From: an uncultured Ectothiorhodospiraceae bacterium
GTDB lineage: Bacteria; Pseudomonadota; Gammaproteobacteria; CAMYNG01
Assembly (NCBI GenBank): GCA_947259765.1
Contig: CAMYNG010000004.1
Span: forward strand, 86,699 to 150,698
Reading direction: 5' to 3'
DNA: 64,000 nt
In this document: positions 29,055 through 38,649 of the stretch, one piece after another
Numbering within the stretch: position 1 is the stretch's first letter
How the letters are laid out: each line of letters begins with the position of its first letter
Position numbers and translations under genes: made by a program
Notes under the pieces: model-generated
Database searches by the model: none
What the model was told of the DNA's origin: nothing
Seen by the model: the letters and a program-made list of their open reading frames with translations, nothing else

Positions 29055-29636
29055 ATGACAGAAAAGCATTATCTTACTCCGCAGGAAGTCGCACGCTTGC
29101 TAATGGTCTCGCCGGTAACGGTGAGGCAATGGGCACAGCGAGGCGAAATCGAAGCAGCAACCACACCAGGTGGTCACCGCCGTTTTTCTCATGACGCTGT
29201 TTCAGCGTTTGCGCGTAAACGCGGAATATCCTTATCTGGTCGTGATGACAACCGTGCACTGCGCGTCCTGGTTGTGGATGACGATCCCCAGCTAAATCGT
29301 TTTCTGACCGAACTTTTTGAACTGCGATCACCTCAGGTTGATGTCGAGTCAGCAAGTAACGGTTTTGAAGCAGGGAGAAAACTGGAGTCCTTCAAACCCG
29401 ACGTTATGGTGCTTGATTTGATGATGCCGGGTATGGACGGATTTGAGGTTTGTCACATGGTGAAAAACGATCCGCTACGATCCGCGATTCGAATTGTTGC
29501 AATAACTGCTTTTGCGTCCGAAGAAAACGTTACGCGTGCTTTGGAAGCGGGGGCAGAGCAGTGTCTTTCCAAACCGCTTGATACCGACCTACTTGTTAAT
29601 ACCGTGCTTGGCAATGTGCCGGCACACGTCACCTAA
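29055..29636 (+). CDS. MerR/excisionase-type DNA-binding domain fused to a response-regulator receiver
   Basis: A 193-residue regulator with an unusual domain order. Residues 1-56 are a helix-turn-helix of the MerR/excisionase type (YLTPQEVARLLMVSPVTVRQWAQRGEIEAATTPGGHRRF). Residues about 73-190 are a CheY-like receiver with the acidic pair VVDDD, the phospho-acceptor Asp in MVLDLMMPGMDG, the Thr-equivalent in ITAFAS, and the Lys in CLSKPLD. The receiver is C-terminal, the reverse of ordinary response regulators. No histidine kinase gene is adjacent. It probably senses phosphorylation and binds DNA; the target is unknown. Confidence 0.9.
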   Translation: MTEKHYLTPQEVARLLMVSPVTVRQWAQRGEIEAATTPGGHRRFSHDAVSAFARKRGISLSGRDDNRALRVLVVDDDPQLNRFLTELFELRSPQVDVESASNGFEAGRKLESFKPDVMVLDLMMPGMDGFEVCHMVKNDPLRSAIRIVAITAFASEENVTRALEAGAEQCLSKPLDTDLLVNTVLGNVPAHVT

Positions 29637-29822
29637 GAGCGATTCCCCAACGCCGGCGATACAGTGTAGAGTTTGGCGTTGTTGCAAGGTCTGGAACTTC
29701 TCCCGCTAGTATAGAGTTCGTGCTGCGCTAAACTCGGTTTTGGTGTAAACCGGTTTTGATTACCCGATTTTAAATTGGGACGAAAATGCCAAAAATTCAA
29801 CTTTATTGGTATGATTTGAGCC

Positions 29823-30665
29823 ATGAGTAAAACCTCCTACGCATGTCGAACAGATATCGGTCTGGTTTCCGATCACAACGAAGATAGCAACTATGCTGAT
29901 CCGGACCAAGGTCTTTGGATTGTTGCAGACGGCATGGGCGGACACGCGGCTGGGGAGGTTGCCAGTGCAATTGTGGTCGAAAGCGTCAGCACTGCGTTTA
30001 CAAAGGGTACTCCACTCGAAACCGCAATTGGTAACGCGCACAAAGATATCAAACGTTCTGCGCAAGAGGGGCGGGGTGCTACGGGAATGGGATCGACGGT
30101 GGTCGCATTGCACATGCACGGAAGTGAATTCGAGATTTCCTGGGTGGGTGACAGCCGCGCTTATCTTTGGAACGGCAAACTCGAACAACTCAGTCATGAT
30201 CACTCGTTTGTGCAGCGCCTTGTAGATTTGGGTGCGCTAAACGAAGCGGAAGCGCGCGACCATCCCAATAAAAACGTGATTACCCAGAGTCTGGGTGCCG
30301 TGGATATTGATGAGGTTGAGGTTGGGCGGCGCGATGGGGTGTTGCTTCGCAAGCAAAAAATTTTGCTATGTAGTGACGGCTTGTCGGACGAGCTTACCGA
30401 TTCCGAAATAGCAAAAATTTTGGAGCAAGCCGAAACCGATCAGCTTGCCGTTGATCGGCTTGTTGATCAGGCCCTGAACAATGGTGGCCACGACAATATA
30501 ACGGCACAATTGGTTTCTGCTCCCGAAGATGCCCCCCTGAGTGTCGATGACTACACCAGGACTCAGCAACTGACGAAAAAATCGGAACTACCCGGACCGA
30601 GTACCTGGCTACTGGCGCTCGGTGCGATTGTCGCGATATCACTGGTCGTAATTTTTTTACTCTAA
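29823..30665 (+). CDS. PP2C-family Ser/Thr phosphatase with C-terminal membrane helix
   Basis: Stp1/PppA-like metal-dependent protein phosphatase of 280 residues. Motifs in order: RTDIGLVSDHNEDSN, VADGMGGHAAGE (metal-binding Asp), GMGSTVVAL, WVGDSRAYLW, LLCSDGLSDELTD and GGHDNITAQLV. Residues about 258-280 form a hydrophobic C-terminal helix (WLLALGAIVAISLVVIFLL), so the enzyme is probably tail-anchored in the inner membrane with the catalytic domain in the cytoplasm. No Ser/Thr kinase gene is next to it. It may dephosphorylate the upstream STAS protein, which is an inference from proximity only. Confidence 0.93.
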   Translation: MSKTSYACRTDIGLVSDHNEDSNYADPDQGLWIVADGMGGHAAGEVASAIVVESVSTAFTKGTPLETAIGNAHKDIKRSAQEGRGATGMGSTVVALHMHGSEFEISWVGDSRAYLWNGKLEQLSHDHSFVQRLVDLGALNEAEARDHPNKNVITQSLGAVDIDEVEVGRRDGVLLRKQKILLCSDGLSDELTDSEIAKILEQAETDQLAVDRLVDQALNNGGHDNITAQLVSAPEDAPLSVDDYTRTQQLTKKSELPGPSTWLLALGAIVAISLVVIFLL

Positions 30666-30897
30666 ATCTCCGCTAGTTCTTGCGGCTTTTCAAACGACAG
30701 ACTGCGGCCTATACTTGTGTCCAAAAGGGCCCGATGTTGCTGTTTGGTTGCGCAGAGAGCCCTGAAATTTTTTCTCCAGCCACAGACGGCTGGTTTCGCC
30801 CCATACCAGGTACGGTCTTTATCCACCTGAGCCTGACAAAGTCTTTATTGCCGGGTTCCTAAAAAAGGATGGCGGGTGCTAAGCCCGGTTACCGTGC

Positions 30898-33081
30898 ATG
30901 AAAGAAATTCCTGGTGAATCCCTGGAGTTCGATGCCGAGCCTGGCGGAAGTAGTCTTGAATCGTCTGAGCACCTGCCCTCACATTGGGCGGAAGAAGCTC
31001 TAAAACTCTCCGAGAACAAATACCGAGAACTGGTCGATGAGGCCGCCAGTATTATCCTGCGCTGGGATACGCGAGGACATGTCACGTTTTTTAACGAGTT
31101 CGCGCAGGGATTTTTTGGTTTTAGTGAACAGGAGATCATTGGGCGTAGCGTCGTTGGCACTATTGTTCCGGAACAGGAGTTTAGCGGCCGTGACCTGAGT
31201 CAGTTAATGAAGGAAATCTGCCTTGACCCTGCAAAGTTCGAGTATAACGAAAACGAAAATATAAAACGGAACGGCGATCGGGTATGGATAGCCTGGAAAA
31301 ACAGGCCCGTCTTTTCCGACAAGGGGGCGCTGGTTGAGATTCTGTCTGTAGGGATCGATATAACTGCTCGAAAGTGCGCCGAAGATGCACTTAAGGAACG
31401 CGAACAACACTTCCGTACCTTATTTGAGCACGCCCCGGATCCGGTTTACATAGTGAACATGGAAACCAGGTTCGTAGATGTGAATCAGCAAATGTGCCGA
31501 GAGCTCGGCTACTCTCACGACGAATTGTTGGACATAAAAGCGACGTCGATTGATGCCCAGCTTAAATCACGCTTGAGTGATACGGCGATTGAAAAACTGC
31601 ACACAGAGCATGGACGTGTAAGTTACGAAACGGTTCACCGCCGTAAAGACGGAGGCCGGATTCCAGTTGAGGTACGCTTGAGCGCGATCACGCTTGACGG
31701 TAATCCGTGCTTTCTCGCCTTTGGCCGCAGTCTTGAGGAACGAAAACGTACTGAAGCCCGTATTCGTGAGCTTGCCTATCATGATCCCTTGACCGGACTT
31801 GCGAACCGCACCCTGTTTCGCGATCGCCTTGAACACGCTATTGCACAAGCCGGAAGAAACTCACAGTTACTCGGGCTGCTATATCTGGATCTCGATCGCT
31901 TCAAGGTCATCAATGACAGTCTTGGGCATGTGTTCGGTGATCGACTGCTAATTGAGGTTGCACATCGCTTACAGTCATGCGTACGTGAAGGCGATACCGT
32001 TGCGCGTCTGGGCGGGGACGAATTCACCATTCTTGCGGAAGCGGTGAATCACGTTGATGATGTTGCAAATATTGCTCGAAAAATGCTGGATGTGTTGTCC
32101 GGCCCGTTTTCGCTTTCCGGTCATGAACTGTCCGTGTCCGCAAGCATCGGAATTGCGATTTATCCGCTTGATGATGTCTCTCCTGATCAATTAACGCGTG
32201 ACGCGGATACCGCTATGTATCGGGCCAAAGAGGTAATCGGAAACAGCTTCCAGTTCTACACAGCGGAAATGGGCGCGCAGGTCAAAGCGGATCTTTTGCT
32301 GGATACGCAAATTCGCCAGGCCTTGACGTCTGAGCAGTTTATCCTGCATTACCAACCACAGGTGTGCCTTAGCACGGGGAAAATTTTCGCCGTCGAGGCG
32401 TTATTGCGTTGGAAACATCCCGATCGCGGTTTACTGTCACCCGAGAGTTTTATATCGGTCGCCGAAGAAACCGGCCTGATAGTCCCCATTGGCGAGGCGC
32501 TTCTCCTCGAGGCTTGTGTGCAAATGCGAGAATGGCGAGATGCCGGAATTCGGTTTGAAAGAATTGCCGTAAATGTTTCGGGCTTGCAGTTTCACCGTAG
32601 TAATTTTGCGGCAACGGTACGGCGAGCTTTGGAACAAACCGAACTGACTGCAGATTGTCTGGAGCTAGAAATCAATGAAAACTTCTTAATGCAACGACCC
32701 CGTCAAGCCATTAGTGTTTTAATGGAGCTTAAGGAGCTGGGGCTAAGCCTGGCTATTGATGATTTTGGAACAGGATATTCCTCTTTGAGTTATCTTAAAC
32801 AGTTACCCATTGATCGGCTTAAGATAGATCGTTCGTTCGTAAAAGATATACCCGAGGATCCCGATAACGAAGCTATCGTCCGCGCAGTGGTCGGCTTGGG
32901 ACAGAGTTTGCGCCTTGACGTCATCGCCGAAGGTGTGGAAACGCCGGAGCAGGCAGCCTTTCTTATGGCGCAGGGTTGTGACGAGGCTCAAGGTTTCCTT
33001 TATGGCCGTCCGGTAAAGGCAAAGGCTTTGACGCGGAAGATTATCCAATCCGAGCGCGATCATGAATCGTTACCCGGGTGA
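30898..33081 (+). CDS. PAS-PAS-GGDEF-EAL c-di-GMP signalling protein
   Basis: A 727-residue soluble sensor with two PAS domains (about 40-160 and 165-280), a GGDEF domain with intact GGDEF at 372-376, and an EAL domain with EAL at 500-502. An RxxD inhibitory site (REGD) lies five residues before GGDEF, as required for product feedback. EAL catalytic segments ELEINENFLM, DDFGTGYSSLSYL, KIDRSFV and IAEGVET are intact, so both synthesis and hydrolysis of c-di-GMP look possible. No transmembrane segment is seen. The 232-base upstream gap suggests its own promoter. Confidence 0.95.
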   Translation: MKEIPGESLEFDAEPGGSSLESSEHLPSHWAEEALKLSENKYRELVDEAASIILRWDTRGHVTFFNEFAQGFFGFSEQEIIGRSVVGTIVPEQEFSGRDLSQLMKEICLDPAKFEYNENENIKRNGDRVWIAWKNRPVFSDKGALVEILSVGIDITARKCAEDALKEREQHFRTLFEHAPDPVYIVNMETRFVDVNQQMCRELGYSHDELLDIKATSIDAQLKSRLSDTAIEKLHTEHGRVSYETVHRRKDGGRIPVEVRLSAITLDGNPCFLAFGRSLEERKRTEARIRELAYHDPLTGLANRTLFRDRLEHAIAQAGRNSQLLGLLYLDLDRFKVINDSLGHVFGDRLLIEVAHRLQSCVREGDTVARLGGDEFTILAEAVNHVDDVANIARKMLDVLSGPFSLSGHELSVSASIGIAIYPLDDVSPDQLTRDADTAMYRAKEVIGNSFQFYTAEMGAQVKADLLLDTQIRQALTSEQFILHYQPQVCLSTGKIFAVEALLRWKHPDRGLLSPESFISVAEETGLIVPIGEALLLEACVQMREWRDAGIRFERIAVNVSGLQFHRSNFAATVRRALEQTELTADCLELEINENFLMQRPRQAISVLMELKELGLSLAIDDFGTGYSSLSYLKQLPIDRLKIDRSFVKDIPEDPDNEAIVRAVVGLGQSLRLDVIAEGVETPEQAAFLMAQGCDEAQGFLYGRPVKAKALTRKIIQSERDHESLPG

Positions 33082-33127
33082 TTTTTTTCGGAGCCAAGCT
33101 GATGTGGTCGGCGTTTTGGAACTATTT

Positions 33128-34141
33128 TTAACGTTGAACACCTGGGGGTGCCGAAAAACTATCTAAAACACTGACGTAGTTGGCGCGTTCGTAAGCGGCT
33201 GGATCAATAGCATGTTGTTGGCTAATACTGCCCTTTAGCTGGCTGATGGATTCATACTCATGTTTATCAAGCCAGTCGGTAATGCCTTTAAGCAGTTCAG
33301 TAATTTGACTGGGACCGCGTGTAAGCAAAACACTGCAAAGGTAGGCTACGTCTGCACCTGCCAACAATGCCTTTAAAATGTCTTCTTTGGTGTGAAAACC
33401 ACCGGTTACGGCCAACGACACGTTTACCTGACCATACAAGAGAGCGATCCAGCGTATACGCAGCAGCGATTCCATCGACGACGACAATTCCAGGCGTGGA
33501 ACCACCTCCAGAGTGTCCAGGTCTATATCGGGTTGATAAAATCGGTTAAACAAGACGAGGCCATTGGTTCCTGCATCCTGCAAGTTTCGGGCAAAATCTA
33601 TAAATGCGCTGAAGTGAGAGGAAAGCTTCATTGTGACCGGAATGCCGACCGACTGACGCAAATCGCGCAAGAGTTCAGTGTATCGATTCTCCACGTCCTG
33701 ACCGCTTTCCTCGGTGCTGCCGGCAACGTAGTAGGCGTTCAGCTCCAGTGCGTCGGCTCCCGCTTTTTCCAATTCTTTCCCGTAGGCAATCCAACCGCTT
33801 GATGAGGTTCCGTTCAGGCTGGCGATAACCGGGATATCGAGGCTCGCCTTCAATGATTCTAGCTGCTGAATATATTCTTCCTGGTAACTGGTGTAATTAT
33901 CGGCGGCGGGATGAAAGCTCTCGGCTTCTGCATAGCCAATATTTTGTTCTGCCAGAAAGCGCGCGACATGTTGTTCTTCGTAATCAATTTTTTCCTCAAA
34001 CAGCGAATGCATGACCAATGCCGCCGCACCGGCATCTTCGAGCTGTTTGGCAGAATCCAGACTTCGAGTTAATGGTGAAGACGAAGGCACCAGCGGATTG
34101 GCCAACTTTAGACCAAGATATTCAGTAGTAAGATCGGTCAT
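33128..34141 (-). CDS. Dihydroorotate-dehydrogenase-like flavoprotein paired with NifJ
   Basis: 337-residue TIM-barrel flavoprotein related to class 1 dihydroorotate dehydrogenases. Family traits are LGLKLANPLVPSSSPLT near the start, IPVIASLNGTSSSGW, ADALELNAYY, PVTMKLSSHFS and the phosphate-binding region VTGGFHTKEDILKALLAGADVAYL. The usual catalytic Cys/Ser loop differs from true PyrD, and the gene is placed two bases after nifJ. This family is often found beside pyruvate:ferredoxin oxidoreductase. A role in pyrimidine synthesis is therefore doubtful; an electron-transfer or accessory role for NifJ is an inference. Confidence 0.85.
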   Translation of the reverse strand: MTDLTTEYLGLKLANPLVPSSSPLTRSLDSAKQLEDAGAAALVMHSLFEEKIDYEEQHVARFLAEQNIGYAEAESFHPAADNYTSYQEEYIQQLESLKASLDIPVIASLNGTSSSGWIAYGKELEKAGADALELNAYYVAGSTEESGQDVENRYTELLRDLRQSVGIPVTMKLSSHFSAFIDFARNLQDAGTNGLVLFNRFYQPDIDLDTLEVVPRLELSSSMESLLRIRWIALLYGQVNVSLAVTGGFHTKEDILKALLAGADVAYLCSVLLTRGPSQITELLKGITDWLDKHEYESISQLKGSISQQHAIDPAAYERANYVSVLDSFSAPPGVQR

Positions 34142-34143
34142 AA

Positions 34144-37100
34144 CTATGTCTCGGTTTTTTCGGCTCTACGTTGAGCCTTTTGTGCTGTAACACTGGTCTC
34201 TGCCGTCCAATCAATTTCTGAAAGCTGCTTGTAATAATTGTAACGGTGATGAACCTCTTCCTGGGCTTGCTTTAAAAAACGCTCCGCATCTTCGGGGTGA
34301 GTACGCCAGAGAACGCTAAAACGGGTTTCACTTGTGAGGAAGTCTTTATACGGTATGGACGGTTCCTTTGAATCAAGATGCAAGGGATTCTTGCCGTTTT
34401 TAATACGAGCAGGATCAAAGCGAAACAGAGGCCAGTGACCGCTTTTTACGGCCAAATCCTGCTGACGGTGGTTATTCGACAGATCCACGCCGTGCGCGAT
34501 ACATGGAGAGTAGGCGATAATTATCGAAGGCCCGTCATGCGCTTCGGCCTCAATGAATGCGTTCAGGGTCTGGATATCTTTAGCACCATAGGCAATGTGT
34601 GCCACATAGACGTTTTCATAGTCCATGGCGAGTAGGGCCAGATCTTTTTTCGCGGTGGGTTTGCCGCCAGCCGAAAATTTGGCGACGGCACCCCTTGGCG
34701 TGGCTTTGGAAGTTTGTCCGCCGGTATTGGAGTAGACCTCGGTATCCAGTACTAATATGTTAACGTTGTACCCCGACGCCAGCACATGGTCCAAACCGCC
34801 GTAGCCAATATCGTAGGCCCAGCCGTCGCCGCCAACGATCCATACGCTTTTACGACAAAGATTTTCGGATAATTGCATCAGCGAGTTTACAGGGGTTCCC
34901 TGCAGATGTTTGAGTTCTTCGCGTAAACGGTCGACACGCTCGCGCTGCCCTTTAATTCCGGCTTCATCAGATTCGTCGGCGGTCAGGATCGCGTCTACCA
35001 ACTCCGGATCAAGTTGTGGGCGCAGTTGTTGTAATAACTCACGGGCGTGCTGAGCCTGCTTGTCCGCAGCGATTCGCATACCCAGCCCGAATTCTGCATT
35101 GTCTTCAAATAGGGAGTTACTCCAGGCCGGGCCGCGTCCTTCAGCATTGGCTGTCCAAGGTGTGGTAGGTAGGTTGCCGCCATAGATTGAAGAACATCCC
35201 GTGGCGTTGGCGACCAACATGCGATCACCAAACAGTTGTGAGGCCAGTTTGAGATAGGGAGTTTCACCACAACCGACACAGGCTCCGGAAAATTCAAACA
35301 AGGGTTGCAATACCATCGACCCCTTGATGGTCCTGGTTTTTAAATCACGTCGATCGTATTCGGGCAGATCGAGAAAAAATGACCAATTATGCTCTTCCGG
35401 GACGCGTAAGGGTGGTTGCGGCACCATGTTGAGGGCCTTACGGCTGGCGTTGGACTTGTCGCGGATGGGGCAAATGTCTACACACAAACCACAACCCGTA
35501 CAGTCTTCCGGCGCAACCTGGTAAGTGATACAAGTGCCTTCCGGGAAGCCTTTGCCAATCATCTTTTGATGCTTGAAGGTTTTCGGCGCATTTTCAAGTT
35601 CACTGGCTAAATACATTTTGCTGCGAATCGCGGCGTGCGGGCAAACCAAGGGACATTTACCACATTGGGTACATAAATCGGTCTCCCATACCGGAATTTC
35701 CAGGGCCAAATTACGTTTTTCATAGGCCGCTGTACCGAGCGGAAAGCTGCCATCTTCAGGCAGCAGGCTGACGGGGATGTGATCACCCCGACCCGCAATT
35801 ATTTCACCGGTAACCTGCTGCACAAATTCCGGTGCTTTGTCCGTAACCGGAGGAGGTATATGAATATCGCTTCGACGCTGGGCAGGTATGGTAATTTCGT
35901 GCAGGCAGGCCAGGGTTTCATCAATGGCCTTGAAGTTGAATTCAATCACGCGCTGGCCTTTGCGTCCGTAAGTATTCTCTACCGCTTCCTTTATCGACGC
36001 AATGGCCTGCTCTTTCGGCAAAACGCCCGAGATTGCGAAAAAACAGGTTTGCATGATGGTATTAATGCGTTTACCCATGCCCGTGCGTTCGGCTACGGCG
36101 TAAGCATCAATGGCGAAAAAGCGGATGTCCTTGTCAATAATTTCCTGTTGCATGCTATCGGGAAGGGTATCCCAGACGAATTCCGGGGAAGCCGAAGAGT
36201 TAAGCAGGAACACGGCGTTCTTCTCCGCTTTACTCAACATGTTATAGCGTTCAAGAAACACGGCTTGATGACAAGCTACGAAATTGGCGTCATTGTCGTC
36301 GATCAAATAGGTTGCGTGAATAGGGTTGGGTCCAAAGCGCAGGTGCGAAACTGTAACCGCGCCCGCCTTTTTCGAGTCATACACAAAGTAGCCCTGCGCG
36401 TGCCAGTCGGTGCACTCGCCAATAATCTTGATGCTGTTTTTATTGGCGCTGACCGTTCCATCGCTGCCCAAGCCATAGAACATTGCCTGAAACGTTTCGC
36501 TGTGAGCGTCGGTGCGAAAATCAGGGTCCCAGTCGAGACTGGTGTTAGTGATGTCGTCATGGATGCCGATAGTGAAGTGATTTTTCGGTGAGCTGTTATT
36601 CAACTCATCAAAGATTGCCTTAACCATTGCCGGAGTAAATTCTTTGGAAGACAGGCCGTAGCGTCCTCCGATCACCTTCGGCATTGAGCTAAATTTACAC
36701 TTATCAGCACAACAATGTTGGGCGATAGCGGCAAGCACGTCTTTGTAAAGTGGTTCACCGTCTGCGCCTGGTTCCTTGGTTCGGTCCAGAACGGCAATTT
36801 TTTTACAACTGGCGGGTAGTGCGTCGAGTAGGGCGGTGGCATCAAATGGGCGATAAAGGCGAACCTTGAGAACGCCCACTTGCTCGCCGTGGCGCTGTAA
36901 ATACTCAACTGTCTCCTCCGTAGCTTCGGCACCGGAACCCATGATTATAATGACTCGGTCGGCGTTATCATCACCCACGTAGTCGAACAAACGGTAGTGG
37001 CGGCCCGTCAGCTCGGCAAAGCGATTCATCGTCTGCTGAACAATCACGGGCATTTTTTCGTAGTAGGGGTTCACCGTTTCGCGGGCCTGGAAGTAAACGT

Positions 37101-37773
37101 CGGGGTTTTGTGAGCTGCCGCGTAATACAGGATGTTCCGGCGAGAGTGCACGTGCCCGATGCGCTGCAATCCATTGGTCATCAATCATGGCGTGCAGCGT
37201 TGAGTCGTCCAATGCTGCAATTTTGGCGACCTCGTGTGAGGTGCGAAAGCCGTCAAAGAAATGTAACAAAGGGATACGGCTTTCGAGGCTGGCGGACTGG
37301 GCGATAAGCGCAAAATCCAGAACCTCTTGTGGTGAGTTGGAGCACAACATGCCGAAGCCGGTCATGCGGGCCGTCATGACATCACTGTGATCACCAAAGA
37401 TCGATAGTGCCTGACAGGCAATGGACCGGGCGGCAATGTGAAAGACCGTCGGTGTTAGTTCGCCTGCGATCTTGTACATGTTGGGGATCATCAGTAACAG
37501 CCCCTGCGACGCCGTGAACGTGGTCGCCAATGCGCCTGCCTGCAACGCGCCGTGGATCGCGCCGGCGGCGCCGCCTTCGCTCTGCATTTCTACCACGTGG
37601 GGTACAGTGCCCCATAAATTGGGCTGTCCGCGTGCGGACCACTCGTCAGCCCATTCGCCCATCGGTGAGGCTGGCGTGATGGGATAGATAGCGATGACTT
37701 CATTGAGTTTGTGCGCCACCGTAGCGGCCGCCTGATTACCGTCAATGGTCAGCATTTCCGGTTGTTTCGACAT
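34144..37773 (-). CDS. nifJ: Pyruvate:ferredoxin (flavodoxin) oxidoreductase
   Basis: Single-chain homodimer-type enzyme that oxidises pyruvate to acetyl-CoA and CO2 while reducing ferredoxin or flavodoxin. About 1209 residues. Domain order: N-terminal pyrimidine-binding TPP domain (IYPITPASPMGEWADEW), gamma domain, linker, a 2[4Fe-4S] ferredoxin domain (CTQCGKCPLVCP ... CTGCGLCVDICP), and the C-terminal TPP pyrophosphate domain (CVGCGETPYLKL, GGDGWAYDIGYGGLDH). The start at 37773 is chosen because AAGGTG lies six bases before it; an ATG at 37788 is the alternative. Its presence suggests low-potential anaerobic metabolism. Confidence 0.96.
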   Translation of the reverse strand: MSKQPEMLTIDGNQAAATVAHKLNEVIAIYPITPASPMGEWADEWSARGQPNLWGTVPHVVEMQSEGGAAGAIHGALQAGALATTFTASQGLLLMIPNMYKIAGELTPTVFHIAARSIACQALSIFGDHSDVMTARMTGFGMLCSNSPQEVLDFALIAQSASLESRIPLLHFFDGFRTSHEVAKIAALDDSTLHAMIDDQWIAAHRARALSPEHPVLRGSSQNPDVYFQARETVNPYYEKMPVIVQQTMNRFAELTGRHYRLFDYVGDDNADRVIIIMGSGAEATEETVEYLQRHGEQVGVLKVRLYRPFDATALLDALPASCKKIAVLDRTKEPGADGEPLYKDVLAAIAQHCCADKCKFSSMPKVIGGRYGLSSKEFTPAMVKAIFDELNNSSPKNHFTIGIHDDITNTSLDWDPDFRTDAHSETFQAMFYGLGSDGTVSANKNSIKIIGECTDWHAQGYFVYDSKKAGAVTVSHLRFGPNPIHATYLIDDNDANFVACHQAVFLERYNMLSKAEKNAVFLLNSSASPEFVWDTLPDSMQQEIIDKDIRFFAIDAYAVAERTGMGKRINTIMQTCFFAISGVLPKEQAIASIKEAVENTYGRKGQRVIEFNFKAIDETLACLHEITIPAQRRSDIHIPPPVTDKAPEFVQQVTGEIIAGRGDHIPVSLLPEDGSFPLGTAAYEKRNLALEIPVWETDLCTQCGKCPLVCPHAAIRSKMYLASELENAPKTFKHQKMIGKGFPEGTCITYQVAPEDCTGCGLCVDICPIRDKSNASRKALNMVPQPPLRVPEEHNWSFFLDLPEYDRRDLKTRTIKGSMVLQPLFEFSGACVGCGETPYLKLASQLFGDRMLVANATGCSSIYGGNLPTTPWTANAEGRGPAWSNSLFEDNAEFGLGMRIAADKQAQHARELLQQLRPQLDPELVDAILTADESDEAGIKGQRERVDRLREELKHLQGTPVNSLMQLSENLCRKSVWIVGGDGWAYDIGYGGLDHVLASGYNVNILVLDTEVYSNTGGQTSKATPRGAVAKFSAGGKPTAKKDLALLAMDYENVYVAHIAYGAKDIQTLNAFIEAEAHDGPSIIIAYSPCIAHGVDLSNNHRQQDLAVKSGHWPLFRFDPARIKNGKNPLHLDSKEPSIPYKDFLTSETRFSVLWRTHPEDAERFLKQAQEEVHHRYNYYKQLSEIDWTAETSVTAQKAQRRAEKTET

Positions 37774-37817
37774 AAGCGACACCTTCATCCCAACGCAACG
37801 GGGATTTCGTGAAACCT

Positions 37818-37845
37818 ACAATACGCCACCTGCACAAAAGTCCAA
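37818..37845 (-). promoter_or_regulatory. Possible sigma70 promoter of nifJ
   Basis: Reading the minus strand, TTGGAC (37845-37840) and TATTGT (37823-37818) are 16 bases apart. A transcript would start near 37810, leaving a leader of about 37 bases to the chosen nifJ start. The match is moderate and by eye only. The rest of 37846-38097 is gene-free. Its plus-strand end carries GGAATA at 38036-38041 and GTATC at 38056-38060, faintly like an ECF promoter for the sigma gene but with short spacing. Confidence 0.4.
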
Positions 37846-38097
37846 ACGTAAATTCGCCGTGGTATTGATCTTCCTCAAGTTTTTTTTCGTGCCGTCGCTG
37901 GACGTCTTGCCCAGAGTAACTGACCTGCATCGGTCGAAAATTGCGCGGCGCACGTGAAAATCATCGCCATAGAGCCCAACGCCGCTGACGGAGACAGGTT
38001 TCCGGCCATTTGGCCTGATTTTTTCATATTCTGGGGGAATAAAAGCGCTGTTGCTGTATCTATATTCAACAAGAGAACAGGGATGGAATACTAAGAA

Positions 38098-38649
38098 ATG
38101 GGACTTTGGGGAAGAAAACTCCTGGAGCAGCGGATCAGTGCGCAGATACCCAGGTTATATGTTATTGCGAAAAGTTGGGGTTGCCCTGCGGCGTTCTGTG
38201 ACGATCTCGTCCAGGACACGGTCGCGAATGCCCTTAACAAACTGGAGCAATTACGCAGTCCGGAAGCCCTCGAAGTCTGGTTGATTCAGATCCTCACCAA
38301 TTGTCATCGTCAGCATTTGCGCAAACAAAGTTACCTGACCCATCTGGAAGACGACCTGTTGATTGAAGAGCAAACCCCCGCCGGGAAGCTTGAGTCTGAC
38401 GGCACGGTAAATGCCGTGCGTGCCGCTATCAGTTGTCTTAGCGATGAGCACCGTAAAGTGGTCACCCTGGTGGACATGGAAGGACTGAGTTACCGCGAAG
38501 TCGCCGATGTGCTTGAGATCCGTATCGGCACGGTCATGAGTCGTCTGTGCCGTGCGCGCAATCGACTCCGTGAACTGCTGGCAGGCACGCTCGAGCAGGA
38601 AATGGATCGGAAAAAGGAGGCGCCTGCGAAGTTATGGCGAGTGAAATGA
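38098..38649 (+). CDS. ECF-type RNA polymerase sigma factor
   Basis: 183-residue group 4 sigma factor. Region 2 is visible as CDDLVQDTVANALNKLEQLRSPEALEVWLIQILTNCHRQHLRK, and region 4 as HRKVVTLVDMEGLSYREVADVLEIRIGTVMSRLCRARNRLREL. No anti-sigma-independent extension is seen. Its 3' end overlaps the next gene, an anti-sigma-like membrane protein, by 16 bases, which implies coupled translation and a sigma/anti-sigma pair. Start at ATG 38098. The upstream 300-base gap is shared with divergent nifJ. The regulon is unknown. Confidence 0.93.
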   Translation: MGLWGRKLLEQRISAQIPRLYVIAKSWGCPAAFCDDLVQDTVANALNKLEQLRSPEALEVWLIQILTNCHRQHLRKQSYLTHLEDDLLIEEQTPAGKLESDGTVNAVRAAISCLSDEHRKVVTLVDMEGLSYREVADVLEIRIGTVMSRLCRARNRLRELLAGTLEQEMDRKKEAPAKLWRVK

